A DNA stretch of 48,173 bases, from contig JAJDDA010000035.1 of the NCBI GenBank assembly GCA_029260535.1, positions 1 through 48,173 on the forward strand. The letters run 5' to 3'. Positions within the stretch are counted from its first letter, which is position 1; each line of letters opens with the position of its first letter. Of the stretch, positions 11,158-21,900 are shown piece after piece. Both the position numbers and the translations under genes were made by a program. The notes under the pieces were generated by a model, which saw only the letters and a list, made by a program, of their open reading frames with translations, was not told the origin of the DNA and ran no database searches. The stretch is from Phycisphaerales bacterium (GTDB lineage Bacteria > Planctomycetota > Phycisphaerae > Phycisphaerales > UBA1924).

Positions 11158-12465
11158 ATGAACGACACCAACGCCGCGTCACCGGTCTCCAGAGGTGAAC
11201 GGATCGCCTCCATCGATGTGCTCCGCGGATTCGCGCTCCTGGGCATCCTCGTGATGAACATCCCCTTCTTCGCCCTCTCCATGTTCGGGTGGTCCGACCC
11301 GAGCATCACCGGCGGGTTCGAGGGCTGGGACCTCACCACCTGGAAGATCGGCGAAATGTTCTTCAACCTCAAGATGATGGCGATCTTCTCCATGCTCTTC
11401 GGCGCCGGGGTCGTCATCTTCTCCCAGCGCTCCGAAGCCAAGGGCGTCTCCGCAGGATCCCTGCACTACAAACGGATGGGCTGGTTGTTCCTGATCGGGA
11501 TGGTGCACGCCTACGCGATCTGGTTCGGCGACATCCTCGTCGCCTACGCCATGATCGGCTGCATCGTCTTCCTGTTCCGGAAGTTCCCGGGGTGGCTGCT
11601 GGTGTCAGCGGCGCCAATAGTCATGTCGGTGGCGGTGCTGACAGGCATCGGGTTCGGGTTCGGAATCGACGAAGCCCGCACCGCGATGCTCGAAGCACAG
11701 GCGGTCCTGGATGCCGGGGGAGTGCCCACCGACGAGCAGAACACGGCGCTGAACGTCTGGACGGATCAGTTCTCCGATTTTTATCCCGACGAAACCCTCC
11801 TCGCGTGGGAGCGAGAACTCCGCAACGAGAAGGGCGCGGAGATCCTTGTCGAGCACGCCAAGGACGTCGTCTTCATGCAGACACTCATGATGCTCGTCTG
11901 GGGCGTCTGGCGCGTCGGCGGCCTGATGCTCTTGGGCATGGGGCTCTACAAGCTCGGCGTTTTCAACGCGAGCAAATCAAAGAAGTTCTACGTCTCGATG
12001 ATCGTCATCGGCTTCGGCGTCGGGCTCCCCATGGTCTGGTTGGGCATGAACGCGATGCTGCGCAACAACTTCGACGCGATCGAATTCCAAAAACACGACT
12101 CGATCTGGAATTACTACGGGAGCATCCTCGTCGCGCTCGGGTATATCGGCCTCATCATGCTCGTCTGCAAACTCGGCGCGCTCAAATGGCTGACCAACGC
12201 CCTCAGCGCCGTCGGTCGGATGGCGCTGACCAACTACCTCTTGCAATCGATCCTCTGCACGTTCCTCTTCAACTGGTGGGGCTTGGGGCTCTGGGGCACG
12301 ATGAGCCGGAGCGAGCTGCTCCTCGTCGTCGGCGCTGTCTGGCTGCTCCAACTGATCGTCAGCCCCATCTGGCTGTCCCGGTTCCGGTTCGGCCCCATGG
12401 AATGGGCCTGGCGCTCCCTCACCTACTGGAAACGACAGCCCATGCGGATTTCGGTGGATGGCTGA
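11158..12465 (+). CDS. DUF418 (YeiB-family) multi-pass membrane protein
   Basis: A 435-residue membrane protein with roughly eight to ten hydrophobic segments. The N-terminal signature RIASIDVLRGFALLGILVMN and the stretch FSMLFGAGVVIF are typical of the DUF418/YeiB group, distantly related to acyltransferase-3 proteins. The C-terminal DUF418 part includes LSAVGRMALTNYLLQS and the conserved W-rich end (PMEWAWRSLTYWK). Proteins of this family are suspected transporters or membrane acyltransferases; the substrate is unknown. A long overlapping frame in the same direction is a shadow of this gene. Confidence 0.88.
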   Translation: MNDTNAASPVSRGERIASIDVLRGFALLGILVMNIPFFALSMFGWSDPSITGGFEGWDLTTWKIGEMFFNLKMMAIFSMLFGAGVVIFSQRSEAKGVSAGSLHYKRMGWLFLIGMVHAYAIWFGDILVAYAMIGCIVFLFRKFPGWLLVSAAPIVMSVAVLTGIGFGFGIDEARTAMLEAQAVLDAGGVPTDEQNTALNVWTDQFSDFYPDETLLAWERELRNEKGAEILVEHAKDVVFMQTLMMLVWGVWRVGGLMLLGMGLYKLGVFNASKSKKFYVSMIVIGFGVGLPMVWLGMNAMLRNNFDAIEFQKHDSIWNYYGSILVALGYIGLIMLVCKLGALKWLTNALSAVGRMALTNYLLQSILCTFLFNWWGLGLWGTMSRSELLLVVGAVWLLQLIVSPIWLSRFRFGPMEWAWRSLTYWKRQPMRISVDG

Positions 12466-12548
12466 TTCGTTCTCGACAGACCGCCGCGACTGCGGTAATC
12501 TCGCCGAAGCAAGCACCATCCGGTGCTCGCACGGAGGATGAGCGAGCG

Positions 12549-13298
12549 ATGACGACGAGTTTCGGCGCCCTGTGTACGGATTTTTACGTCAACTGCCAGT
12601 TGGGTGTAAAGCTGGATCTCCCTGATTCCAGGGAGACCATGCTCGATCTCTTCACACGCATCGGGCGCGATGAGCCGACCATGAAACGGCTCAAACGCTA
12701 CCCCGACGAGCTCGCCCTCGAATCCCCCGAACGTGACAGACGCCGCCTCTGGATGGGAATCCAGCGCAAACTCCTGCGTTCGGGAGTCGTCAACCCACGA
12801 TCCACGAACGACACCCTCGCGCTGCACCAACTGATCCTCCGCACCGCCCCCTTCTACCTCGGTGTCCAGCCCATCGACATCGATCACCTCGAACTCACGT
12901 TCGGGTTCGACCTTGTCGCACGGGCCAACCACAACGCCGTGATCTGCGAGGCGCTCCTCGGGGATTCACCACTCGCCAGACTCATCGACCCTGAATCGAT
13001 GAAGCCCATCGAGTTCCAGCCCATGCTGGGGATGGCGCTCACCGATCGCTGCGATATCCAGGCGTACGTCGAGGTCAAAGCACGCACCACCATCCGGCAG
13101 GTGCGCACCAGCAAGCACCCCGAAGAGCCGATCAGCGTCTTTATCACGGTCCGCAGAGGCGGCGATTTCGATGACATCGAAACGCTCGGCGCCAGGCTCG
13201 AAGAACTCGCCGAGCACGCGCAGGAACTGACACAGGGCCGCGTCGTCCCCAACGTGATCAACCCGCTGCGCGAAGCCATCGCCTCGCACCAGTTCTAA
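12549..13298 (+). CDS. Conserved hypothetical protein (about 249 residues)
   Basis: A soluble alpha/beta protein opening MTTSFGALCTDFYVNCQLGV and ending in a coiled helix (ARLEELAEHAQELTQ). I do not recognise a named family; the central ILRTAPFYLGVQPIDIDHLEL and the HPEEPISVFITVRR strand suggest a compact fold rather than a repeat protein. The ATG at 12549 has an excellent GGAGG at 12533-12537, so the much longer frame upstream, antagonistic to the DUF418 gene, is not used. It converges with the secreted dockerin-like gene, 17 bases away. Confidence 0.75.
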   Translation: MTTSFGALCTDFYVNCQLGVKLDLPDSRETMLDLFTRIGRDEPTMKRLKRYPDELALESPERDRRRLWMGIQRKLLRSGVVNPRSTNDTLALHQLILRTAPFYLGVQPIDIDHLELTFGFDLVARANHNAVICEALLGDSPLARLIDPESMKPIEFQPMLGMALTDRCDIQAYVEVKARTTIRQVRTSKHPEEPISVFITVRRGGDFDDIETLGARLEELAEHAQELTQGRVVPNVINPLREAIASHQF

Positions 13299-13315
13299 GA
13301 ATCAAGTACTAGAAA

Positions 13316-14860
13316 TCAGGGCTGCGACTGGCCGAAGTTCGCGATCAGCACGCCGAGATCGGCCGTATCAACAATGCCGTCGCCGATGATGTCGGCGATG
13401 TTGTCTTCCAGAACCGAACCGAAATTCGCGATCAGCAGGCCAAGGTCCGCGGTATCAACAACACCGTCCAGATTGATATCACCCGGGATCGGCGGCAGCG
13501 GGAGCAGGTCTAGATCAACGCCGTCGATGAACCCATCGTAGTTGATATCGAACGGACTGAAGTTCAACCCGAAGTTGATCAGCTCCACCGAGCCGTTCAC
13601 GGTCATGTCAATATCCTGCGCACCGCCATCGAGCGCATCGCGCGCCAGGATCTCCAGGTCACGGTCACCGCTGTCAACAAGGCCGTCGCCGTTGATATCC
13701 CGCAGTCTGGCGCTGAACCCGATATCCGTATAGACATACAACGAGGGCGAACGCGACTGCGGGTACGCGGTCCCGACGATCGCCGTCGCGCGCCACTGTG
13801 TCGGATCAAGAACACCGGAAGCACTATCGCCGGCCCATCCCTGCGTCAGCACCTGCGCCGCGCCGGTCAGCGTCCCGGTGGCGCCGGCGATGATGTCGTC
13901 GATCGCCTCCTGCACCGAGGTGTGGTTCGAGACATCAAGATCGATCGGCTGCACCGGCTCGCCGGCGAGTTGCGCCGCGCCCAGAGGCGTGAGCGGGTAC
14001 ACCAGCGTGACAACCGTCAGGTCCGTCTCTACCACGTGCTCGAATCGGAGCTGAACGATCGGGTCGTACAACCCGAAATCCGCGCCGCCGAACGCGGCGC
14101 TGGCGTCCTGGTACCCGCTGGCGCGCTGGAAGAACCGCCCCTCGACGAGCATCACCTCGCCCTCTTCAAATTCCATGTCCCCGTCGTGCGCATCGACATC
14201 GCTTGTCGCGAGCACAACATCGAAGCAGCCGCAGAGCTTGAGCGTGTAATCGCTCCCGGTGCGTTCAAAGAATGGCGCTGTAAAGAAATTGTTCTCGGCG
14301 AGCTGGAACACATCGAGCGGCACACGCAATCGCGAGACGTCGTTGGGGATCGCCGCGAACCGGCCGGTGTTCCCGAGGAACCGGTACACCGCCTCCCCCC
14401 ACTGCTCGCCCCCGGTATCGAAATCATCATCGATATCCAGCTCGATAAACCCGAAGACCGGGTTCATACCGAACTTGTATGGAGCGTAAGGGAACCCGCC
14501 GATCCCGAGCGTTCCCGGAGGATTGACCAACCCCTGGAATGTCACATCAACCCGAAGGATGTCGCCGCTCGCGCCGTCAGTCGCACCGCCGGTGTAAGGA
14601 TCATCGGCCGCATTATCAGGCGACCACGCCATCAGCTTGACGCTGCGCAGATCGGGGAGATTCGTGTTGGGGAGATTCATCGGGCCGTGGATGGTCTCTT
14701 CATCCGTCCGGCGTTCCTGCACATCGTTGGCCGGATCGACCATGGTGTGCACAAAGCTAGCAGGCCCCTGAAACAACGCATCTGGATCAGCGCCGATCCC
14801 CGGCGACAACGCCAGAGCGCCCGACGCGACGAACACGATTGGCAGCGAATAGCGAATCAT
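13316..14860 (-). CDS. Secreted protein with C-terminal dockerin-like calcium repeats
   Basis: A 514-residue protein. The ATG at 14860 is followed by a signal peptide (IRYSLPIVFVASGALALSPG). The body resembles a surface or extracellular beta-rich protein without a known catalytic motif. The C-terminus carries paired EF-hand-like loops of the dockerin type I kind: DINLDGVVDTADLGLLI and IIGDGIVDTADLGVLI, preceded by two further D-x-N-x-D loops (DINGDGLVDSGD, DINYDGFIDGVD). Its start overlaps the stop of the response-regulator gene by ATGA, so it is the last gene of the pseudopilin-kinase-regulator operon. Translation from the longer frame (14974) is rejected because it would bury the signal peptide. 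Confidence 0.8.
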   Translation of the reverse strand: MIRYSLPIVFVASGALALSPGIGADPDALFQGPASFVHTMVDPANDVQERRTDEETIHGPMNLPNTNLPDLRSVKLMAWSPDNAADDPYTGGATDGASGDILRVDVTFQGLVNPPGTLGIGGFPYAPYKFGMNPVFGFIELDIDDDFDTGGEQWGEAVYRFLGNTGRFAAIPNDVSRLRVPLDVFQLAENNFFTAPFFERTGSDYTLKLCGCFDVVLATSDVDAHDGDMEFEEGEVMLVEGRFFQRASGYQDASAAFGGADFGLYDPIVQLRFEHVVETDLTVVTLVYPLTPLGAAQLAGEPVQPIDLDVSNHTSVQEAIDDIIAGATGTLTGAAQVLTQGWAGDSASGVLDPTQWRATAIVGTAYPQSRSPSLYVYTDIGFSARLRDINGDGLVDSGDRDLEILARDALDGGAQDIDMTVNGSVELINFGLNFSPFDINYDGFIDGVDLDLLPLPPIPGDINLDGVVDTADLGLLIANFGSVLEDNIADIIGDGIVDTADLGVLIANFGQSQP

Positions 14861-16305
14861 GGCTTCGACTGCCCGTTGACGTGCTCGTCGAGCCCCGCGC
14901 GATCGATCCGGTACCGCAGGCTGCCCCGGCTCATCCCGATGAGCTTGGCCGCCTTCGACACATTCCCGCGGCAATGCTTGAGCGCCTGAACGATCAGCGC
15001 GTGCTCGATCGCATCAGCGGTGTGCATCCCGCGTTCAAAGTCGAACTCGATCCCGTTCGTCGTGCTCTGCGCAGGCCCCGCTTGCGGTGCGCTCGCAACA
15101 CCCGCGCCCTCGTACAAGCCCAGGTGCTCCGGTCCGATCGAATCGCCATCGCAGAGCATGACGGCGCGCTGGACCGCGTTGATCAGTTCCCGCACATTGC
15201 CCGGCCACGCGTGCGCCGCGATCGCCTCGGTCGCGGCAGCGCTGAACCCGACCGCTGGCCTCCCGAACCTCGCCGCGGCTCGCACCAACTGATCGTTGGC
15301 GATGATCTCCGCGTCCCTGCCTCGGTCTTTCAATGGCGGGATCCGGATCGTGAACGCGCTGAGCCTGTAATACAGATCCCGACGGAACTCGTTCGTCTCC
15401 GCGCGAGCAGCAAGGTCCTGGTTCGTCGCCGCGATCACGCACGCGCGCACCGTGCGGTCCTTCGTCGAGCCAACCCGCCGGTAGACGCCCCGCTCAACGA
15501 CGAGCAATAATTTAGATTGCAATTCGATCGGCATGTCCCCGATCTCATCGAGAAAGATCACGCCGCCCTCGGCCATCTCAAAGAGCCCGGCACGCGCCGT
15601 GCGCGCATCGGTGAAGGCGCCCTTCTCGTGCCCGAACAATTCGGACTCGATCAACGAGGCCGGTAGCGCTGAGCAGTTGACGTGCACAAACGGCGCGGCG
15701 CTGTCACCCCCCGACGCGACCGCGTGGATCCGCCGAGCGAGCACACCCTTGCCAGCGCCCGTCTCGCCAAGCAGGAGCACCGCTGGCAGCTCGCCGTGCT
15801 CCGATTCGGCATTCAGAACAGACGCAAGACGATCCGCGAGCGCCAGCGTGCCGGTCCACGCCTCGCTCTCGCCCAGCGTCTGCGCAGTCGAAGGGGTCTT
15901 CTCCTGTTCGAGGCGCTCATACAGACGCAGCCTGCGTTCCGATTTCCGCCGCGCGATCGCTCGATCGACAACAAGCGTCAGTTCCTCAAGGCTCAACGGT
16001 TTCTGCAGGTACTCATCCGCGCCGAGCTTCATCGCGCCAACGGCGCTCTCAACGGTGCCGAACGCGGTGATGACGATGATCGCCCCATCGAACCCGTCGG
16101 CGCGCAATTCACGAACAAGATCGATCCCGTCGTCGCCGGCGAGATTGATGTCCGTAATCACAACATCGAAAACCGTTGATTCAACAAGCCGGCGCGCCTC
16201 GGGGAGCGTCCCGGCATCGAGCACCGCGTGCCCCGGCTTGGCGAGTTTTCGACAGATCGACAGCCTCAGGTTTTCTTCGTCTTCGATGACGAGGATCGAG
16301 GCCAT
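14857..16305 (-). CDS. NtrC-type sigma-54-dependent response regulator
   Basis: A 482-residue three-domain regulator. The receiver domain (1-120) has the acidic pocket ED at 8-9, phospho-acceptor D52 (VVITDINLA), and the K of LQKPLS. The AAA+ domain has Walker A LLLGETGAGKG, the sigma-54-contacting loop in the variant form GAFTDA, Walker B VIFLDEIGDM and WPGNVRELINAV. The Fis-type HTH is at the end (RGNVSKAAKLIGMSRGSLRYRI). ATG at 16305 starts the receiver exactly; the frame extends 132 codons upstream only as a shadow of the kinase gene. The cognate kinase ends 22 bases upstream. A sigma-54 promoter lies across the divergent intergenic region, a likely target. Confidence 0.93.
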   Translation of the reverse strand: MASILVIEDEENLRLSICRKLAKPGHAVLDAGTLPEARRLVESTVFDVVITDINLAGDDGIDLVRELRADGFDGAIIVITAFGTVESAVGAMKLGADEYLQKPLSLEELTLVVDRAIARRKSERRLRLYERLEQEKTPSTAQTLGESEAWTGTLALADRLASVLNAESEHGELPAVLLLGETGAGKGVLARRIHAVASGGDSAAPFVHVNCSALPASLIESELFGHEKGAFTDARTARAGLFEMAEGGVIFLDEIGDMPIELQSKLLLVVERGVYRRVGSTKDRTVRACVIAATNQDLAARAETNEFRRDLYYRLSAFTIRIPPLKDRGRDAEIIANDQLVRAAARFGRPAVGFSAAATEAIAAHAWPGNVRELINAVQRAVMLCDGDSIGPEHLGLYEGAGVASAPQAGPAQSTTNGIEFDFERGMHTADAIEHALIVQALKHCRGNVSKAAKLIGMSRGSLRYRIDRAGLDEHVNGQSKP

Positions 16306-16327
16306 CAGGGTCTCCTGCCGGGGTGGT

Positions 16328-17695
16328 TCAAGCGTCAGCGGTGCGATCATCAGTTGGCGTGTCTCCAGCAGGTGTGAGTGGCAATCGGAGCGTAAACAAG
16401 GCGCCGCTCGGCTCCCCATCCACGTTCTCGACGCCGATCGAGCCCCCGTGCGCCCGAACGACCTGCTGTGCAACTGCAAGACCGATGCCGGTCCCGTCAC
16501 GTTTCGTCGTAAAGTGTGCCTTGAATATCTGCTCGTGCAAGTGGTCCGGGACACCCTGACCCTCATCCCGGATCCGGATCCGCCACGTCCCATCGCCGTT
16601 CTCGGAAGCGGCATCCACGCTGACCATCGAATCCCGTGGCGCCGCCTGGATCGCGTTCGTGAGGACCGCGACAACCGCGTGCTCGAGGTGTGAGGCGTCA
16701 AACATCGCCGTTTCCGGCGCCCTATCGCGGTTCAGGCGGATCTCGATCGACCGCAACTCACCCGCAGGACGGAGCGTCTCAACAATGCTGTCGAGCCAGC
16801 CACCGATGGGCCGCCGTTCAGGGGTGATCGCGAGCGGAGTCGTCGACCGCAGGATGTCCGCCAGCCACGATTCAAACCGGTCCACCGCGTTGATAATCCG
16901 GTCCTGATTTTCTCGCAGCTCGGCCTCGTCATCGAGGTTCTCGGACAGTTCCGAGCGGGTCAATTCAGCCAGCCCCCGGATTCCCGCCAGCGGGTTGCGC
17001 AAATTGTGGACAATCCGGCGGAGCATCTCCCGCGTCGCGGCCAGCCGCTCCTGCTCGACTCGCTCATCGCGCATGATCCCGATATCGCTCGCCATCTGGT
17101 TGATCTCCGCGCTGAGCAGCGCGATCTCGTCCCGACCTGACACCGGGAGGCGGTGCGTGTAATCCCCGGCGCCGATCCTCGACGCCGCATGTCTCAATTG
17201 ATCCACCGGAGCGACGACCCACCGGCGCAGCAGCAGCAGCGCCAGCACCGCGGTGAGCCCCGCGATCACCAGCGCCAATCCCAGCGCCGTCGCCAGCCGC
17301 GACTGGATCCGCCTCGCGTGAGCGCTCGCCAGCCCCGCATCGGCGAGCGTCTGCGCCTTGATCCGATCGAGCACAGAGAGCGCCACCGAAAAATCCGCGT
17401 CCTCGCGCGTCCGGCGTTCAATATTCCGCAGAGCGCCCGCCCCGACCCTGGCGCGCAGCGCCGCATCACCTTGCAATGATTCGATCGATGCCAGCGCCCC
17501 TGCCCTGTCAGCAGGATCGGCCGTCAGGTCCGCCTTGATCTCTTCAACAGCGGCGAGCACCACGGCGGACTGGCTGAAAGGCTCGGCGGTCACCCCGTGC
17601 AGCAGCCCGAACGACCACCACGCCGAACCCAGCGCCACGCCGACAGTCAGCCCCAGGAGGGCGAGCAGAACAGCGAACTTGAGTTGCAGGGTCAT
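16328..17695 (-). CDS. Sensor histidine kinase with HAMP domain
   Basis: A 455-residue membrane kinase. Two membrane segments (about 3-32 and 135-157) bracket a helical periplasmic sensor region. A HAMP linker follows (APVDQLRHAASRIGAGDYTHRLP), then a dimerisation helix with the phospho-acceptor near H230 (RRIVHNLRNPLAG), the N box (VLTNAIQAAP), and G boxes (RDEGQGVPD and GTGIGLAVAQQVV). The H-box variant VHNLRNP is that of NtrB-like kinases partnered with sigma-54 activators, matching the next gene. ATG at 17695 was chosen because the membrane segment begins there. It follows the pseudopilin gene by 17 bases. Confidence 0.92.
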   Translation of the reverse strand: MTLQLKFAVLLALLGLTVGVALGSAWWSFGLLHGVTAEPFSQSAVVLAAVEEIKADLTADPADRAGALASIESLQGDAALRARVGAGALRNIERRTREDADFSVALSVLDRIKAQTLADAGLASAHARRIQSRLATALGLALVIAGLTAVLALLLLRRWVVAPVDQLRHAASRIGAGDYTHRLPVSGRDEIALLSAEINQMASDIGIMRDERVEQERLAATREMLRRIVHNLRNPLAGIRGLAELTRSELSENLDDEAELRENQDRIINAVDRFESWLADILRSTTPLAITPERRPIGGWLDSIVETLRPAGELRSIEIRLNRDRAPETAMFDASHLEHAVVAVLTNAIQAAPRDSMVSVDAASENGDGTWRIRIRDEGQGVPDHLHEQIFKAHFTTKRDGTGIGLAVAQQVVRAHGGSIGVENVDGEPSGALFTLRLPLTPAGDTPTDDRTADA

Positions 17696-17712
17696 CGTCG
17701 TGTGCTGATGTC

Positions 17713-18498
17713 TTAGGGGGTTGGCTGGTAGCCCCATTCCCAGCCCGACTCACCGAGCGGATCATTCGATGTCAGGACATGCCCACCGACGAAGCCGACA
17801 TTGATCCGACCGTTGTGCCGATGCCCGGGGAACCAGAGCCGGTCGTTCGCGTAAGGCCCCCTGCTGTCGAGCGAAGGAGCGGAATAGATCGGTTGCACAC
17901 CCTTCTCGAACGCCGCCTCGCCGTCCACATCCCAAAGGAGCGGCGTATCACCGTGCATCAGGATGTCGCTGGTGAGCGTGACCCGAACCGCGCGGGGCCT
18001 CCCGTTGCGGCCAACGATCTCGGCGCGATCAAACCGAGAGTTAAAACCAAAGCTCACCGTCTGCGGCGTATTGAATGGGCCAGCGGAGCACGGCGTGTTC
18101 CGCCGGACCACGACCTCGCCGTGAACCTCGGTGCACCGCATCGGGCTGGCGCCATTCGAATCAAGGATCGTGACGGTTGGGGCCGCCGGGTGCTCCCAGA
18201 ACTCGTCAATGCCGTACTGGTTCTCCTGGAACGTGTCCATCCGGAACCGGTTGGAACCCAATTCACCCTCATCATCACCACGATCGCCGTGCAACTCATC
18301 ATCGGCGAAGAGCTGGAACTCGAACGCGACGGTGCGCTGGTTCATCTGGCAACCGAAGCCGCGAGCCGCCCCGATCGTGTACCGGATCGTGGGCGTCAGC
18401 ATCGCCAGCAGCACCGCGATGATGCTGATCGTGACGAGCAACTCAATAAGCGTGAACGCCCTGCGACGGATCGGGTTGATCCGGGGACAGCCGATCAT
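17713..18498 (-). CDS. Type II pseudopilin-like protein (prepilin N-terminal methylation motif)
   Basis: A 261-residue protein with the class III/type IV prepilin leader RRRAFTLIELLVTISII, including the conserved Glu at position +5 of the mature chain. The C-terminus shows the planctomycete DUF1559-like pattern of a glycine-rich FVGGH segment (WFPGHRHNGRINVGFVGGHVL). Such proteins are numerous in planctomycetes and are processed by prepilin peptidase, but their role is unclear. ATG 18498 places the leader at a normal distance; the extra 48 codons upstream are not expected for a pseudopilin. First gene of the operon with the kinase, regulator and dockerin-like protein, which is unusual company. 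Confidence 0.85.
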   Translation of the reverse strand: MIGCPRINPIRRRAFTLIELLVTISIIAVLLAMLTPTIRYTIGAARGFGCQMNQRTVAFEFQLFADDELHGDRGDDEGELGSNRFRMDTFQENQYGIDEFWEHPAAPTVTILDSNGASPMRCTEVHGEVVVRRNTPCSAGPFNTPQTVSFGFNSRFDRAEIVGRNGRPRAVRVTLTSDILMHGDTPLLWDVDGEAAFEKGVQPIYSAPSLDSRGPYANDRLWFPGHRHNGRINVGFVGGHVLTSNDPLGESGWEWGYQPTP

Positions 18499-18894
18499 CC
18501 GGCGATCCCGTATCGGAGTGTGCTTCGGTCGCACAGCGATTCCCCTCGAATCAGCGCCCAGCGCCAGCAATAGAACACCCGAGCGTACCACGCCCACCCC
18601 TGCGCAGACAAGGCTGTTTCTCTGATTTCGCCCGAGGAACACAGCGATTCAAGGCCACACTTTGCCTCCAATCGGCTGACACCGACCAGAGAATCGCTCG
18701 ATTGTGATCACCCAACGCGCACCTATCTGAATTCAATGAAGCAGATTGCTTTGTTGCAACTGGCTTGGTGTGGCCTTTCGTGCGCAAAATCATCGCGATC
18801 GATTGCAGCCTCTAGCCAACCAGGGCCATGATGCGCCAACACCGCACGAATCAATGAATCGTTCACCGAATCGCGTGCACATGCTCTGCCCCAC
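18499..18894. promoter_or_regulatory. Divergent control region of the pseudopilin operon and the heme/propeller gene
   Basis: About 400 bases without a gene. It contains an 8-bp palindrome GTTGCAAC at 18753-18760, about 140 bases upstream of the sigma-54 promoter, which is a plausible distance for an activator site. Three GAATC direct repeats occur between 18847 and 18872. I see no sigma-54 motif in the opposite direction, so the operon itself probably uses another sigma factor. Confidence 0.35.
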
Positions 18895-18910
18895 TGGCAC
18901 GGCTCTTGCC
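18895..18910 (+). promoter_or_regulatory. Sigma-54 (RpoN) promoter
   Basis: TGGCACGGCTCTTGCC matches the -24/-12 consensus TGGCAC-N5-TTGCW closely, with GG and GC at the invariant positions and correct spacing. It lies 43 bases before the start of the beta-propeller/cytochrome gene, giving a transcription start near 18922. The NtrC-type regulator encoded about 2.6 kb away on the other strand is the obvious activator candidate. Confidence 0.8.
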
Positions 18911-18953
18911 AAAGGATCCGGACAAATCACTGTCTTTGTTCAAGGAGCACGCG

Positions 18954-21900
18954 ATGCAATCAACAAGACCACAGACCACCCGCTGGATCGCCGCGGGAAT
19001 CATGACGGCGGGGATCACCGTCGCCGCCGGGCAAGCCGAGAGCATCTCGGTTCCCATCGAAACGCACCAGAGCGAGATCACCCAGCGATTCGATACGACC
19101 GCCCCCGGTCACCCGGCGATGCTCGAATCCGCGAGCGCCAACCGAGGCGCCGTCGTCTTCGACCCGGACGCCCCGCCCAACTCGTTCCTCGAGAAAAACT
19201 GGTACGTCAACTTCGAGAGCCCCCCGATCGACGCGCTCGCGCTCAACTCCGACGGGAACACGCTCTTCGCCGCGAACACCCCCAACGGCACGCTCGCGAT
19301 CTTCGACGTCTCGGGCAACCCCATGCAGCAGGTCGGCGAGATCCCCACCGGGATCGAACCCGTCTCCGTCGGCATCCAGCCCGGGACCAACGACCGCATC
19401 GTCTGGGTGCTCAACTTTGTCTCTGACACCGCAGCGGTGGTGGACACCCTCACCGGAAAGGTCGTCGACATCATCCGTGTCGGTGATGAACCCGCCACGA
19501 TCACCTTCAGCGATGACGGCGCCACCGCGTTCATCGTCACGCAAGGCCCCCCGGTCTTCGACAACGGCGAAGAGATCCGCCAGAAGAGCGGCGTCGTCGC
19601 CGTCAGCACCACGACCAGGCAGATCGTCGGCAAGGTCATCCTCGACATGAACACGCCGAGGCGATCGGTGATCGTCCCGGGGCAGAACAAGCTCGTCGTC
19701 GCGGCGCTGCGCTCGGGCAACAACACCACCGTCGTCGGCGAACCCTTCCTCTTCGATACCTCCGACAACGGCCTCGTCTTCTTCCCCAACCTTGTCAATG
19801 CTTCGAACTTCTCGCTGACCCAGCCCCTCTTCTCGGATCCGAGCCTCTCACCATGGCCGGACATCTCACCGGTCCCGGGCGCCACCTTCGTCGCGCGCAT
19901 CGTCAAAGACCGGGGCGTCACCGTCAACAACGTGTGGCACGACATCATCGAGGTCCTCAACGGCAGCACCGGGGGCGACAATCCCTCGCTCCAGGTGCTC
20001 TCGTCGTACATCGCCGAATTCCCCACCGTCCTCAACCCCTTCGAGGCGCTGACCAAAACCATCACCGACGCCAAGGACACCGTCGACAACGACATCGCGG
20101 TGATCGATATCAGCAACCCCGCGTCGATGTTCGTTGATTCGATGGACGGGGATATCGGGACCGCGCTCACCGGTCTTGCGCTCCGCCCGGCCGGGGACGC
20201 CGGCGTCGAGGTCATGGTGACCAACTTCGAGCCATTCAACACCACCAGGCACGAACCGACCCTCAACGGCAACTTCGCCGCGCACGAGGTCGTGCGGGTC
20301 ACCGGCCTCGGTTCGGGCGCCGTAGCGCAACCCTTCGATCTCCACGCGGGGATCCCCAACTTCGGTGACGTCTCGCAATTCAACCAGCAGGCGTGGGACA
20401 ACGCGCTGTCCAACCCGATCGATATCGAGTTCAACGCCGCCGGCTCCGTCGCGTTTGTTGCCGCGCTCGGTTCATCACGTATCGGCGCTGTTGATCCTGA
20501 CACCGGAGGCGTCTTCGACGTCATCGACGTCCCCGCAGGCCCCCGCTCGCTCGCGTACGACGCCGACCGCGACCTGCTCTACGTCCTCTCGCGCACCGAC
20601 ATGGGGATCCAGCGACTCGACGTCAGCACCCCGTCGCTCATGACCGCGCGCGGAAACCTCCCGCTCTTCAACCCCGAACCCGACGACATCCGCGAGGGCC
20701 GGGGCTTCATGCACAGCTCCCTGCTCTCGAACAACGGCGGCTTCGCCTGCGCGACGTGCCACCTCGACGCAACGTACGACGCGCTCGCGTGGGATCTTGG
20801 CAACCCCGACAAACTCGAAAATGAAACCAAACCCTTCATCACCGCCGACCTGCTCGGCAACCCCTGCCTCGAAGGCGGCGGCGAGAACCACCCGCTCAAG
20901 GGCCCAATGGTCACGCTCTCGCTCCAGGGGCTCAAAAACCACACCGAACTCCACTGGCGCGGCGATCGCCTTGAATTCCAGTCCTTCAAGGGCGCATTCT
21001 CCGGTCTCCAGGGCGGCGAAGAACCCACCGACGAAGGCATGGACACCTACACCGCCTTCATCGATTCCATCGCCTACCCGCCCAACCCCTTCCGCAACCC
21101 CGACAACACCTTCATCGACCCCGTCGCCGCGACCGGCCTCAACGTCTACATGAACAGCTGCAACGCCTGCCACCAGATCACCCACGACGGCGCGCTCCAG
21201 GTCGAGTGCGAACCCAACGACGTCGCATTCAACCTGAACGGCGGCCTCTTCGCGCAAGTCCAATTGGTCCCGCAACTCCGGGGGCTCTACAAGAAGTTCG
21301 ACACTGATCTCTACGGCGGTTTCGGCTTACTCCACGATGGACGTGAAGAACGGGAAGCCAACGACCACCCGCTCGACACCTTCCTCCAGACATTCTTCCA
21401 GGGCATCATCAACAACGGTCTCGACGATGACCTCATCGCATTCGTGCAAGGCTTCCAGAGCAACGCGATGCCGATCGTCGGGTTCCAGACCGTCGCGGCA
21501 GGCCCCGCCGCCAACGAGGTCTTCGCGTCACCGAGCTTCGAGCAGGACATCGACCTGATGATCCAGCAGCACGACCTCTTCCCGAGCCGGTGCGATGTCA
21601 TCGCCAAGGGAACCGTCAACGGCGTCCAGCGCGGCTACTTCCTCTGGAGCACCGACACCGTCTCACCGACGTTCCGTTCCGACGCCGGCACAACGCTGCT
21701 GCTGACTGAACTGCTCGCCGGGATCGCCAGCGGCGACTCGCTCGTCTTCACCGCCGTCCCGCCGGGATCCGGCCGACGTATGGGTGTTGATCAGGACGAC
21801 GATTGCGTCAGCGATCTGCTCGACCCCGATCCGCAGAACCCGATGCTCAACGCCGACTACAACCATGACGGCCGTGTCGACACCGCCGACCTCGGCTCGC

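Noticed and set aside
11289-12548. Long frame upstream of, and in phase with, the 249-residue hypothetical
   Set aside because: It lies over the DUF418 gene in another frame and is Arg/Pro-rich; the true start at 12549 has its own GGAGG.
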